Origin: Vitis vinifera
Lineage: Eukaryota > Streptophyta > Magnoliopsida > Vitales > Vitaceae
DNA: 64,000 nt
Assembly (NCBI RefSeq): GCF_030704535.1
Contig: NC_081812.1
Coordinates: 17,307,501-17,371,500, forward strand
Direction of reading: 5' to 3'
Made by a program: the position numbers and the translations under genes. Shown piece after piece: positions 21,975 through 33,824 of the stretch (the stretch's first letter is position 1; each line of letters opens with the position of its first letter). Under the pieces are notes generated by a model. It made no database searches and was not told the origin of the DNA. It saw nothing but the letters and a program-made list of their open reading frames with translations.

Positions 21975-22509
21975 ATGGCCGCACTCATACTCGGAGCTCC
22001 TGCAATCGCTCCTCAATCACTAAATCTCTCTTCTCGCTTTTCATTTTCTCAATCCGAAACCCTCGCCGTTTCTTTCGATACTCGTTTCGTTTCACTCTCA
22101 ATTTCTGCAACTTCTCCTCCACCAATCCCTTCTGGTATAATTAAACTCGACTCTCACTCTCTTGACATGCATATATAAAAAATTATATTGCGGTGCCTTA
22201 AATTTTCTGTTCTTGTGCTTCAGTGTACTGTGGCAGAGGTGATAAGAAGACTGCAAAAGGAAAGCGGTTCAATCACTCCTTTGGAAATGTAAGTTTATTT
22301 GTTTCTTAAATTTTCTTATTTGTTTATTATGATGGTTTGATTTGGCGGTTGCGTTTGAAATTGGTTGCATAAAATAGGCAAGGCCTCGGAACAAGAAGAA
22401 AGGGAGAGGTCCTCCTAGGGCACCGATACCGCCTTCTCCCCCAAAGAAGGATCGCTTCGAAGATGATGAGGTTGTCAAAATTGAGATTGATGAATCTCTG
22501 TTCAATTGA
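21975..22509 (+). CDS. PSRP4: Chloroplast 30S ribosomal protein bTHXc / PSRP4 (S31)
   Basis: Three exons join in frame: 21975-22134, 22224-22288 and 22378-22509, giving 118 aa. All introns are GT-AG (donors GGTATAATT and ATGTAAGTT; acceptors CTTCAG and AATAG). Residues 1 to about 50 are Ser/Ala-rich and poor in acidic residues, a typical chloroplast transit peptide. The mature part begins near [15 protein letters not shown] and continues [20 protein letters not shown], the basic signature of bacterial Thx and its plastid homologue PSRP4. The product is a small basic component of the head of the chloroplast 30S subunit. An acidic tail ([15 protein letters not shown]) ends the protein. The promoter holds a site II cluster. 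A truncated paralogue lies at 8812-9330. Confidence 0.95.
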
Positions 22510-22519
22510 TGTGATTTCT

Positions 22520-25500
22520 GAATCTTGGACTGCTCTTCTTGTAATCACATTTTGATGGTCAATTTCACTTTTCTTTCCTGTTGTATTGCTTGTGATACTT
22601 CTATTTGTTTTCTCTTAGTAGACTTCATTTAATTTAAATGAGTATTAATCATAAGTCCTTGTTCAGAGAAGTAATAATTCTGAAGCAATGTGCCTTGTTC
22701 ATGCTTAATTTTGCAGGGCTGTATTTTGAAGAGCTAAGTTGTAACTAGAATAAGCTAGGATATCAAACAAAAAAGGAATGTAATCGTAAAGTTAAAGAGC
22801 AAGAAACAAAACTATGAAGACTTACATTTTCTGAAAACAAGAGAGTATTTGTGATTCCAGCAATTGTTTTTTTTCCATGGTTTCTCTTTTGCTTCAGACA
22901 TCCAAATATCTTATCCTATCAAAGTTTAATGTATCATCCAATGTGGATAGGTGTCCATACCTCAAGGTGCTAATATGAGACCAAACAAACTCCCCACCCC
23001 TGAGATCAATGTTCTTCTGGAAAGTGATTAGCCTTGAGACATAGTGTTGATAGATAGAAACGATCTGGTATGTTTCTGATCAAACAGATTGAGACATGGT
23101 GTTGCACATTGATGGCATATCACTGGTCTTGCATATATCTCAGTTTTGACTTCATTTTGACAAATAAGAATCTGTGGATTGTAGAGTAAAACAAACTAGG
23201 CTCACTTTTTTTTACGTCTATCCTCTATCAGTTCTTCTGTTTCTGTTGTACAGAAGCTCATTCCTTCAACTTAGTCCATTTCAACTCTATATAATAATCT
23301 TTCTAGGTGGAGATGTTAGTTAAAGTGCATCTCTTCCTATTTCAAAGAGTATTATAATATGGTTTCATTAGAAGCATTTTGCAATTGCTATATATAAAAG
23401 AAATTAACATTGTTATGGAGTCTCTCTTATTCATAGTGACTTTCTATCAATGTTTTCACTTATCTTTTCTTTTCTTGCTTGCCTGAGATTGTTGGAATTA
23501 TTGTGGCCTTCATGACCACATGAAGTTAATCTCCAATCTTCTAAAGGTTCATGACCAAAGTTATGAACCTAATGTATTTAGATTTCTCATACTATATATC
23601 TAATGTATGTGGGAAGATTAAATGGATAAGGTATATGGAAAAATAAAAGGCATCATGACCAAAGTCATAAACCTACCAAATTGTGCACAAGATACATTGA
23701 CCAAAGTCATGTTCCTACATTAAAGTTTTCATTGTATGAATAATACATGGAATTGGAAAAGGTGGATTTATGTATCTAGAAGAAAGTGTTCATTTGTAAC
23801 CCTTGATGGAAGGTGACTTGACATGATATAAAAAGGCTCTTGGTCCCTCTCTCCACTCATCCTAAGTTTGTGAGGTTTCCCATCATTTGTACAAACATTT
23901 AAGTATGAGAGAGTGAGGAAAGATACAATGTGCCAATGTTGATATGAGGTGACAAGGTGCTAGCGGCATTACAAACAATATACGTAAGGTGATCTTTATC
24001 ACAATGTCACAAGGTGAGTTTTTGTAGATCTATTTTTGGTTCATTAAATTAGAATTATGATATCCTATTTACATCATTCTCTAATGAAGATTAGATAAAG
24101 ACCGACAGATAAATGTTTGATGATTATTACATCTCTTTACTCACAGAATAGATCTTATCTTGTGACAGTATAATGGAGCTCAGTAAAGAGGCTTGATGAC
24201 TGAACACTACTATATCCTATCTCTCCTATCCTTCAATGTGATATTTTGTTAAATCATACTATGCTGCAAAGAATAGGTCATGGCGCAAAGAAAACAATCA
24301 CCACTTCATTCAAATTACATTACATGTTGAAAATTTAGATATGGTAGAAGATGGCACTGTTTCTGATTAACTGTGTATCTACTATGTATGTATTATGCAC
24401 ATGCCTTGCTTCATGATTTTATGCACATGCAGTGATTCAAACCTCTAAGTACTAGAGTTAAGGATCCTCGTTAATCATATATGCTTTATAGAATAGCAAC
24501 ATGCTAGTTCAATTTTGTTCAGTAGCAAGTTATTTTATAGCTCAGATTAAAAAAAAATTTAAACTATTTTCTACTGGACGAGCATTATCAAGAATTAAGA
24601 TCAATTGTGTCATGTCATCCATGATGGATAATTATGTCTTAATTCCAGGATGTACTTGTTATCAACCTTTTTTTGTGTAGCAAGAAGAGTTTTATGTACA
24701 GAATAAAAGCAAAAACAGGTGAACCTAAAGTTTGAGTGGGGAAGCCAAGAGCTAAGTATTTCTCAGCGGATAGTTAAAATCGCTTTAACTCATTGATGAG
24801 AACTTCCAACTTGTGGAAATGTTGCACTTATCCCCTATAGGAGAGGGTTGTGGTAGGTTGACATCGAACTTAAAACATATAGTCATACTCAATGAACAAA
24901 TGATCCCTATGGGCATGGGTGTGTTTGTACATATCCATTTCAGCCAAAACATTTGCTTCCAAATCAATGAGATTGAGTTTATAATTAATTTTCTTAATAT
25001 CTTCAGTAATTTGCTATGATCCTTTCAGTAGAGACCATTAGATTTTCTTTTGGTGTCGGTTTGTCTCATTGAATGGCTGGAGTACTTGCAATGTTCTAGC
25101 CTGCAAATTTTTTTCTTTGTTTTCCCTTCAAAGAAGTCTCACTTTGTTGTTTGGACGTTTCCATCTAGCTTATCTTGGGCGTGTCAAAACTTCCCCGGTG
25201 ACATGGAGCAAAGAAGAAAGTAAATAACTTGTAGATACCTCAGTTTGATTCATTGGTTGGAGTTTCATCACATAATTTATTCAACTTGCATTTACTAGAA
25301 CAAGTTGTTGATTCATTTGTTGGAGTTTCTTCACGCAATTTATTCAACTTACATTTATTGGAACAAGATGTAAGGTCACAGACATCAGTGCTCAAAGAAA
25401 TGTTGACTAAGGGAGATAGTAGGGTCACAGAGATCCGTGGTGTGAAGAAATGTTGACTGAGGGGGATACTTACTGGGAGAAGAAAGCTAGGAGTGAATAG

Positions 25501-25950
25501 CTAATGCACTCAAGTAGAAATATGTTGGATTCTAATTAGAAACAGGAAGAATAACTTCAAAGCCATGAAAGCTCACAATAGCAAAAATAAAAATAAAAAT
25601 AATTAAAACAAAATTATTAAAGAAGAAGAAGAAGAAGAAAAACACCAAGGGTTTTGTTCTAATTGGAATATTGGAGATCCAGGTGCCGCTGCTATACATA
25701 TGCATCATGTAATATTTCATAGCACAACAAAAAATTGAATAGTCTAATATATTCCAACCTTGTCCTTTTTTGCACAAATCAACTTCAAACTTCCCTCAGA
25801 ACAAAGCCGAGTACAAAAAAGTGTTCCTTATTGCCGGCCTTCAGAATTCTTTATTGGGAATTTTAGTCATCTCAGTTCCTTGACGTATCCCCTTTTCTTT
25901 CAATGTTTCTCCATAAAAAGGTATGTTTTTCATTTATTAGTGCTAAAATA
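22520..25950. other. Repeat-bearing intergenic DNA
   Basis: No gene supported. Sequence composition is less AT-extreme than elsewhere. Around 23490-24010 a TGTTGGAAT start, a TATAAAAA at 23828 and short repeated CATGACCAAAGT motifs suggest an old LTR-like fragment, but I could not find its end. Around 24810-25450 are short open frames on both strands with internal duplications. Their origin is unclear. Confidence 0.5.
25256..25371. repeat. 63-bp tandem duplication
   Basis: Two direct copies start at GTTGGAGTTTC (25256 and 25319), exactly 63 bp apart and sharing AATTTATTCAACTT. Being 21 codons long, the unit leaves the local forward frame open across both copies. A second pair of short repeats (GAAATGTTGACT near 25397 and 25446) follows. 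Confidence 0.85.
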
Positions 25951-25963
25951 CTTTTAAACCAGT

Positions 25964-26515
25964 ATGGTACCTGAGATCAGTGAAGAAGACTTTGAAGAGA
26001 CATCTGAAATCATCGACCCAGAAGTCCAAAAACAAAGAATCAGGCAGATTATAGAGTACCAGAAATCCGTTTGCTTGTCTTCTACCTTTTCTTCTTCAGT
26101 TGCTTCATGTTCCTCGCTATCTTCCTCCCACAAGGGCAATAGTTTGTTAGAGTCGATAGAACGAGGAAGATTCTCTCTGGGGAGATTGTTTGAGATGGAG
26201 CACGCCAGTTTGGCAACCCATTGGCAGGATTTCAATGGTTCACCCATGATTAAGCCTATATCCTTACGGGACAATGATAGAGATGACAGATTTCATGATC
26301 CTTGGATGTCCATCAGGCAGATTGGACCCACCAGAGATCTTGGACCTGATGAGTTTGGACTGGAGAATAGGGAGGCGAGAATTATGACTCGCAAGTTAAG
26401 CAGAACAAAGTCATTTCGCAGATTGCCAGGATTTGGTTGCTGCATATGCAGAGGCTTCTGGTTCAAGTTGAAGTCGAGACAACCCCAGATTATGGTCTGC
26501 CGTAGAAAGTTCTGA
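25964..26515 (+). CDS. Hypothetical plant protein, 183 aa, Ser-rich with basic Cys motif at C-terminus
   Basis: An uninterrupted frame of 183 codons runs from an ATG at 25964 to TGA at 26513. I do not recognise a named domain. The N-terminus is acidic (PEISEEDFEETSEIIDPEVQ). A Ser-rich stretch (SSTFSSSVASCSSLSSS) follows. The C-terminus is basic: KLSRTKSFRRLPGFGCCICR, then KSRQPQIMVCRRKF. The KSFRRLPGFGCC block looks like a conserved motif and the codon usage looks coding. It may belong to a family of small unnamed plant proteins, but I cannot assign one. A short GT...AG stretch of about 42 bp just upstream (25921-25962) is too short for a normal plant intron. The neighbouring glycosyltransferase is convergent. 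Confidence 0.7.
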   Translation: MVPEISEEDFEETSEIIDPEVQKQRIRQIIEYQKSVCLSSTFSSSVASCSSLSSSHKGNSLLESIERGRFSLGRLFEMEHASLATHWQDFNGSPMIKPISLRDNDRDDRFHDPWMSIRQIGPTRDLGPDEFGLENREARIMTRKLSRTKSFRRLPGFGCCICRGFWFKLKSRQPQIMVCRRKF

Positions 26516-26660
26516 TTAATCTTCACTTATGAGTCAGTCAATGTAGCATGTAAACATAAATGAATATCAATGGAACTTTTTGCCCGAATGAGATTAACAT
26601 GTAAATAATTATCTTATTTACATTGAAAAAGGAAAAAAAATTGAATTTAAAAAGAAACAA

Positions 26661-26682
26661 AATACTAATAATAATAATAATA
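26661..26682. repeat. (ATA)n microsatellite
   Basis: About seven trinucleotide repeats in the spacer between two convergent genes. Confidence 0.85.
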
Positions 26683-26841
26683 ACAATGGTCTCGTGGGGA
26701 AAAAAAAAATTACAATCTAGAACCAGGAGCTTATTGAGCAACAGAGAGATCTGATTCTTATCTCAGTAAGAGGCGCCCATTAATTCTTCTTCGTTTGTGG
26801 CTTTGCCACAGGTAACTCCATTTAGCCGAAAGGCATCCCCT

Positions 26842-28092
26842 TTAAGAAGTATATACATGCTCGCAAATGGAACAGTGATCCAAAATTAATCTGGCTATGA
26901 TGCTTCCTGGCTCAATTTTCAATTTGCTACTTTGTTTGTTCCATAGGTGCACACCATAAGCCTCCTTGCCTAGCTGCAGCAACTTGGTTTCCAACCATTT
27001 TGAAGTGACCTGATCCTTCGGTCGCGGAAAATAATCTCCAATCCGGTTCCAATCCACAGGGTAGAAAGCCATAGGAGGCAACACAGTAAAGTTATACCCG
27101 GGCCTTCTGGCCACTCTGTTGACGACTCTAGAAACCAGGTAGGGTCCATTATGCCCCCATTTGTTCCCATCAAAAGTCAAGGCAAACTCCTCTATGAACT
27201 TGTATACCAGTGGATGATTCTTGTCAAAGATCAGAACCGCATTATTCAATCTGGACCAGTTCCCAGACACTGGATCAATGCTCTGTGCTCCAATTGTATT
27301 TCTCAAACTGGAAAACTTGTTCAGTATGATGAAATCGGTGTCCAAGTAAACACCTCCATACTTGTACAGAACTGCGAGTCTGAGCAGATTGGATAAATTC
27401 TGAGCTAATGGTATCTCACCGGGGTCCTTGTTCCCGCTCTTCATCTCAACAAACCAAGCTTCAGCCGGGGTGTCCTTGAACAGAAAAGACGCGTCTGGTG
27501 CAACTGCAAGCACTCGAAACTCTCGATCTTGGAGAGGTTTTAGTATTCTATCCCCTAGCCTGGAATCCAACGTTGGTGATAGAATCGTCAAGCATCCATG
27601 AGGATGGGCTTTGAAGAGACTGTCCATGGCAATAAACTCCCTTCTTCCGAAAGACTCCGCTGGGGAAATCCACGTCATGAAGAACCGAACCTCACACTTG
27701 CCGTTGAAAAAACTCCGGACACGGCCTTCAAATTGCTGTGTCAGTCTCGTTGACTTGAATATCTCAAACTCTGGAAGTACCGTCCGAAACCACGCTATCC
27801 TTTCCTCCTCCGTGACATTGATTGGAGGATTAAAATTTCTCTGATCTTCACTGTAATCTCTCTCAACCTCTTCTTTCACGGAATTCAGTGGTATTTGCCG
27901 TGCCCCCCCGGTTTCTCTATTGTATACAACCGGAAAATTCTCCTGAGTTCCAAAGGCAATAGAATGGAGAGAAAGATTGTATATGAAACTATCTGCAAAA
28001 ATCAAAAGCATGAAAGCTGCTGCACATGAAATGGTGGAGAAGATAGGCGTCTTGGCACGGCCAAGTGTCCGAAATTCAAACATGTTTTTCAT
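26842..28092 (-). CDS. GT32-type alpha-1,4-glycosyltransferase (A4GALT-like), type II membrane protein
   Basis: This single-exon gene of 416 codons starts at the ATG at 28092. Residues about 15-37 (TPIFSTISCAAAFMLLIFAD) form a signal anchor after a short basic N-terminus, as in type II Golgi enzymes. The catalytic half has a Gly_transf_sug fold: RLAVLYKYGGVYLDTDFIIL around residue 250 contains the DXD metal and nucleotide-sugar site (DTD). The C-terminal third (NAVLIFDKNHPLVYKFIEEF, then WGHNGPYLVSRVVNRV) matches the alpha-1,4-glycosyltransferase conserved region (Gb3 synthase family). Plant members are annotated as lactosylceramide galactosyltransferase-like, but plants lack that lipid, so donor and acceptor are unknown. 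Length and motifs look complete. Confidence 0.9.
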   Translation of the reverse strand: MKNMFEFRTLGRAKTPIFSTISCAAAFMLLIFADSFIYNLSLHSIAFGTQENFPVVYNRETGGARQIPLNSVKEEVERDYSEDQRNFNPPINVTEEERIAWFRTVLPEFEIFKSTRLTQQFEGRVRSFFNGKCEVRFFMTWISPAESFGRREFIAMDSLFKAHPHGCLTILSPTLDSRLGDRILKPLQDREFRVLAVAPDASFLFKDTPAEAWFVEMKSGNKDPGEIPLAQNLSNLLRLAVLYKYGGVYLDTDFIILNKFSSLRNTIGAQSIDPVSGNWSRLNNAVLIFDKNHPLVYKFIEEFALTFDGNKWGHNGPYLVSRVVNRVARRPGYNFTVLPPMAFYPVDWNRIGDYFPRPKDQVTSKWLETKLLQLGKEAYGVHLWNKQSSKLKIEPGSIIARLILDHCSICEHVYTS

Positions 28093-29645
28093 CCTCTAAT
28101 CTCCCTATCCCAATCCCAAGCGTGCGTAGTTATCAACAAGAAGCAAGACTCAAAGACAGGTCCACCGTGGCGGCTGAAACAAAAGAGAAGGATGATACAA
28201 AGAAAAGAGCAAAGAGGGCGTCTTTGTTGCCTTATTTCTATATGCAGTGAGTCATACATGGAGAATATGGACTCCGCCAACGACGTAACATAGTGTGAGA
28301 TTTGGAATAAATACGGGATTGGCTATTGCACCCCCGCACGCCAGGTAACCTACTAATTAATTTCAATTTCATCTCATCCCAAATTAACTTTTGAATTTTT
28401 TAAGAAAATACCATATCGGATGAATCTTGGTGACTCTTATTTCATGGACATGGCATCCTTATCCCTACTCCTTTGGAGGGTATCTTTTCTTTTACAGCAA
28501 ATCTCTCCTATGATTCATACACAAAATTTCTAATCCAAATTTAATTTTTTTTTAAATTTCTATATAAATTTTTTTTTACAAATATATTGGCGGGGACCCT
28601 TTCTTCTTTCTTCAGTTGTTATGAGGTAAGAGACTTGGGGTGATGAATCCTCAAAGGCAAAATATGCTCAAATTAAATAAAGTTTTTAATTTTATAAAAC
28701 CCATTTGTCATTTTTACTTTAATAATTTATAATAATTGCTTTGATTAAAATTATTGCTACTTTCTTAAATCGTTACTGTACAATTATGGACAAAACCTTG
28801 TTAGGAATGATGGATTAATTGTTATAGTATGAATATTCCTAAATTATAGAAGGAAAAATAGGTGTATGTTTTGTGAAGTAGAACCATTTCCTAGTAATAT
28901 GTAATTAGAATGAACTCTACATATGAAATATTGTGATATTTATATTATTATCTCTCAAGATAAACTTGAAATCATATCCAAAAAGAACGGAGAGATGAGC
29001 AATCAGGTCGAAGGATTTTCATGAAAATTATTTTAAAACAATAACTTTAGTCATTATCTTTTCTTGAATTGAAATAGAACATTAAAAAATATGTTTTTTT
29101 TTTAATTTAAATCCATTTTAAATTTAAATAATTTTATATTTTTAGAATATTTATCAAAATAGGAATTTTTAAAATTGTGTTTTTGGAAAATCATTTTTTT
29201 TTCAAAAATAGGTTTAATAATACTAAATACCACACGGTTTATAAATTTATATCAAACTAGGATTTTTATCATTTTAAAAACAAAAGATTTGTTAATAATA
29301 ATAGATATCCTTGCATTTACACATTTGTACTTTTTTTTAAAGATAATATTATTTTATTTCCCTAAAAAATAATTTATTGATAAGAGATATCTCATATTTA
29401 TAAATTTATACTCAAATGGATTTCAAGTATAAACCTAATTTATAGGATTTCAAAATAACTTACAAATTGATAATATTTTTCAGACGTGAATATTTTTTTT
29501 TATAGAATTTTTAATAAAAGTATATGTAATTGTACCAAAAAACCACAATTTTTGTATGATGCTAAATTTTGTCCCTCCGAATGTAATAAAAATGGCATCC
29601 CCTTAATCAGGAAAAGGAAATAAATGAATGAAATAAGAATAGTAA

Positions 29646-29835
29646 AAGTAAATAATTTTTGAAGGAAAGGGAGTCGCTATTAAATAGGTGCTGAAAATAT
29701 GTCCCACGCAGAAAATGAGGGAAGTAAATAATTTTTGAAGGAAAGGGAATCGATAAGGGAAAGGAGAAGAAGTTGACCGCAATTAAATAGGTGCTGAAAA
29801 TATGCCCCACGCAGAAAATAAGGGGAGTGGTCAGC
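29646..29835. repeat. Imperfect tandem duplication, about 76-105 bp units
   Basis: Two copies begin AAGTAAATAATTTTTGAAGG at 29646 and 29722. Both continue with ATTAAATAGGTGCTGAAAAT and CCCACGCAGAAAAT. The second copy has about 30 extra bases in its middle (from GATAAGGGAAAGG to the GACCGCA segment). Confidence 0.85.
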
Positions 29836-30033
29836 CTCAGGAGGGCGGCCCATCGTATCCATCAAAGAAAAAGAAACGAGTGGTGGGTTGATGATGGGAG
29901 GAAAATGGGGATTTGTTATACTACAAATAACATGTCCCTTGCCCAATGATTGACGCAGCCGGGCGCTTGGATCCTTCCCAGGCTACGTTGGTGGCAGGCC
30001 GAATGTCCTTTTCCTCTTTCAAATTTCTTTTCT

Positions 30034-30193
30034 ACCCTTGAATTATTGCACTTCTGGGAATGAAGATTAGGATTAGGGTCAACATCTTGTGAAGTATTTA
30101 AAATAATTGAAACACCCTTGAATTATTGCACTTCTGGGAATGAAGATTAGGATTAGGGTCAACATCTTGTGAAGTATTTAAAATAATTGAAAC
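30034..30193. repeat. Perfect 80-bp tandem duplication
   Basis: 30034-30113 and 30114-30193 appear identical base for base, each beginning ACCCTTGAATTATTGCACTT. A further ACCC starts a third, incomplete copy. Perfect identity in a non-coding region indicates a very recent event or an assembly artefact. Confidence 0.93.
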
Positions 30194-32234
30194 ACCCAAT
30201 CTTTAGCCACCACCTAGGACTGGAATGGCGCAGACTAAACTGCAGAGAGGTTCACCTTAGAAGCACACCATTTCCCCTAGTTCATGGTTTCATGTTTGGG
30301 ACTCAAAAAAACTATTCTTTAATCCTCACCGAATCATCAACTTGCCTACATGTAGTCATATAAAATTTTACTTCACTTATTATCCATCATCTGCTGAGTC
30401 CTGACAGACGGAAAATAGTAAAAAAAAGAAATTATAAAGGAAAGGGGGAAAAGAGAGACATTTCTCTATCAAGTATCAGGGAGAAATTAATGGGTTTCAT
30501 TGTCAACTAAAAGCATACCCCAAATTTTGTTAATAGTAAGGTTCTAGTTTTATTCTGTCAATGGAAAAACTATGTTCACTGCAGGTTAGAGTGGTGGCAT
30601 ATGGAAGGACATCAAGCCAAATGACAAAACATATTGCCGGTCCTTGTAGGGAATCTGGACTTGCCAAAGGGGTGTGATCGATTGCGGATTGGCGCTGACG
30701 TTTCAAACAAGAAGGGGTCTGTTTCAGACCATGACGCACTTCATTCCCAATGATTGAAGCAAATCCGATGCCACCATCCCCATTTTTTATGTTGCGCTCA
30801 TTGTCATGTGGCTAAAACATTTCCTTTCTAAAGTAAAAAAGAAATCTTCATTTAAAAAAAAAAGAATGTCTTCTAATAAGAGGATGTGCTATTGATAATT
30901 TGGCAAGGAAGATGTTGAATAGAAAGAAATGACCTAGAGAGGAAGTTATTTGGATTTGAGAACTATCAAGTAAAATTAAAATTTATTACTATATAATATG
31001 ATACCATATATAATACATGTTATAACCTAAAATGTCAAATTCTTATCTCTCTTTCTATTGGAAGTAGGATTTAGAAGTTATGATTAACCAAATCTTTCTA
31101 GTTCGTTAAGAATGTTAGCATCACATTTTTTTTATCAATTACTAGTGATCCAATAATCATAGCATAATTACAATTAAAAAGACCCGAGGAAGCAAGATTA
31201 TTTCATAAATCTTTTTCTCTCATTCAAATACATTATTTCATTTCTTCTATAAATCTTATTGTATTGTGGAATGATAGTTCCTACATACTTAAAAGAAAAG
31301 ATACCACCAATTAGGTGATACCAACCATATAATTTGATCCTATTATTTATACCTAAATATCATTTATTTGTACTACATATGAGATTTCATTTTATATAAA
31401 TTTAATTTGTTTGTACACTAATTTGATGTGTTTGTACTTTTATTTAATGATTCAAATTTCATGCATATCTATCAAAGGTTCAAATTCAAATTAAATAGAT
31501 ATTAATTCAGTATCATAAAATTTATTTTCCCTTACACCTTAAATCTTATGGGTGATAAGAGATATTACAAATAAAAATACATCAATTATTATTATTTTCA
31601 TATGGATTCTCCAAGGATGTGAAGTTCATTGATTAGCGGTTATGCAAACAACCAACAATGTCGACTACCCCGAGGTTTGGAACAATGATGACATTTAACT
31701 ATTATGAAAAGTGCAACACTACAATGAAAAAGGGGTAATAATAAGACAAAATTTTTAATGCTATGAATGGATTTGGAGTAGCCTAAATATTACATGTCTT
31801 GCTCCACCTCACCTCTATTATATATATAATTAAATTATAAAAAGTTTAATTTATTTTTTATTTTTCAGTTTTTAATACATTTAAAATAATAAAAAAATAT
31901 GAACTATAAAAATTTATAATATTATAAAAAAATATCATTAAAATTTTTAAAAATAAACTGCTCAACCACTTTTAAATATTTTATTGAAACGAAAATAAAG
32001 GAGAACAGGATCAAGATTTAAATGAAGGGAAAAAGATCAGGATGAGGATGGATCACCCGTCCTGTCCGTCCGAATCCAGCCTTTTGTCATCACTATGTCT
32101 GATTGCCATTGTCCGAATGTTCGGTTTCGGGTCAAATACAGCCACTCCCACGGTTAAGCCATAAGCGTCAATTAGAAAAATCAAACCAACCCCACGTCAC
32201 CCATCTCCAATCATTATCTAAGAATGGGAGAATG

Positions 32235-33820
32235 GTGCTTTTGCGATCGACTGTTCATGTCCAATTACAGTGGTTGAAAAAGTGCATGTTTGGGGTGAAG
32301 TGTCTCATAGTAGGGGGATGATCCTATGTTTGTGGTCCGCAGGGACCATTAAGAGCCGTACTCTTAGACCAGTCATGTAGGCACGTGTTAACGTTACAAC
32401 CACCGGTGGGATTGACTCCTGGTGAGTGTGATGTTCATATCAAGTCAAAATTCTGGTACAGCCAACTCAAACACAGCACCGTAATAATCAAGTTTAAATT
32501 GTAAATCAAAATAAGCCGTACATTTTAAATGCACCTGAAGTTCACGCTAAAGGGAAGTACTGGGCATATCCTCTGCAACAAAGAATACAATAATGATCGT
32601 CGAAGATTGGAAAAATACTGAGCTCCGGAAAATAACAGAAGAACCGATTTATGTTATTGGGATTCCATATGATGGCAATCCTGTTATGTTACCTGGCTTG
32701 ACTCCATTTGAAGAATCAAACCAAGGAAAAGAGAAGTACTGCTATGAATACCTTCAAGCAATTCAAGCTGAGAATCAGAATGTAGGAGTGGTAACAGCTT
32801 GATGAATATGATTCTTTTTTCTTATGTTTTATCTTCTACTCACACATAACTGAGGATGAGGATCATTCAGGCTCGTTTGTTCCTTGAAATCTAGCAATAT
32901 GATGTTGGAGATGATATATATCAGCAAGTTTTGATTAATATTAAATTACTACGATGTTCATAAAATTGAAAGATACAGAACATAAATTTGTCAGTTACAT
33001 TACAAGCTGTGAGAGGGAAGTTACCACAGTTACAGACTACACTGGCTTATTTATTAGAGCACAACCCCATAAAAGATTTAGACTGAATCTTCCTAGTCAT
33101 GGACCATAATCGGAAATTTATCAATTCAATTTAAGATTTTGTATTATAACCTATACCCATTCTCTTCTCTTGAGAGCATTAGACAGATTAACATGGCAAA
33201 GCCTTCTTTGATGTTTGCTACCACTCCATTTTAAGGCAACATGAAATTCTACCATGGTGGAATGTGATAGTTGTCATCTTGCAGATACAATTCTTGAAAT
33301 CCCTTCTCTTGTACTATGACAAAGAAGAATCCATCGGTGAATGATGCCAGAGGAACAGTCACCTGGCAACAATGTTCTGGAAAACCCTATACAATGGCAC
33401 TCGTTTGGGTTTTCTATAGCATAAATTCAACAGGGATGAATGAGCTGCTCTAGATTAATGTCAACCTGCAAATCTGCTACTTTCTTTGCCTAAGTTTTCA
33501 AAGTGGCCCTGCAATCAGGACAGGGGAGAGACATTCTTGGTGGTTGTTTGTATCTGAAATATTTTGTACCTCATCTTATCTTACTGTGCACTATTCCTGA
33601 GGGTGATCAGATTTTTATACTTGTAACAGTTCATCTGCAAGCATACAGCAGATCTTTTTCTTGAACTAGATGGAAATTGAAAGCTATTATTTTTTATTTT
33701 TTGTTGTTCCCTTTATTCTTCCAGTAAGGTATAGGGAGGATAAGGAATCACCTACCATTTGGGAGTAGGGGAGCATTTGGAAATAACCTTTTCCATATTA
33801 TACTTGTTATTGTCACTATT
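32235..33820 (+). pseudogene. Decayed copy of the CBM20 gene (with introns)
   Basis: This is a fragmentary paralogue of the gene at 45809-48756. From 32235 it matches exon 3 (STVHVQLQWLKKCMFG; CTCATAGTAGGGG), with frame breaks in the CBM20 core. From about 32530 it matches exon 4: TIMIVEDWKNTELRKITEEP is still open in one frame to the stop at 32802, but most of the long acidic middle is deleted. Intron 4, the last exon (33340-33425) and the 3' flank can be followed to about 33820 (shared AAAGTGGCCCTGCAATCAGG). Introns are retained, so this is a DNA-level duplicate and not a retrocopy. Exons 1 and 2 are absent. Confidence 0.85.
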
Positions 33821-33824
33821 ATTA

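Larger units (their letters stand above)
28300..32230. other. Intergenic DNA with local duplications
   Basis: No gene supported. AT-rich parts alternate with more balanced stretches at 29600-30750. Two tandem duplications, described separately, lie at 29646-29835 and 30034-30193. Short reverse open frames across 29607-29946 arise from the first duplication. Confidence 0.55.

Noticed and set aside
23489-24010. A solo LTR call
   Set aside because: Start and TATA-like motif fit, but no matching right end, target duplication or primer-binding site was found. Kept only as a low-interest observation.
25921-25962. Intron just before the 183-aa gene
   Set aside because: At 42 bp it is below the usual minimum for plant introns, although GT and AG are present.
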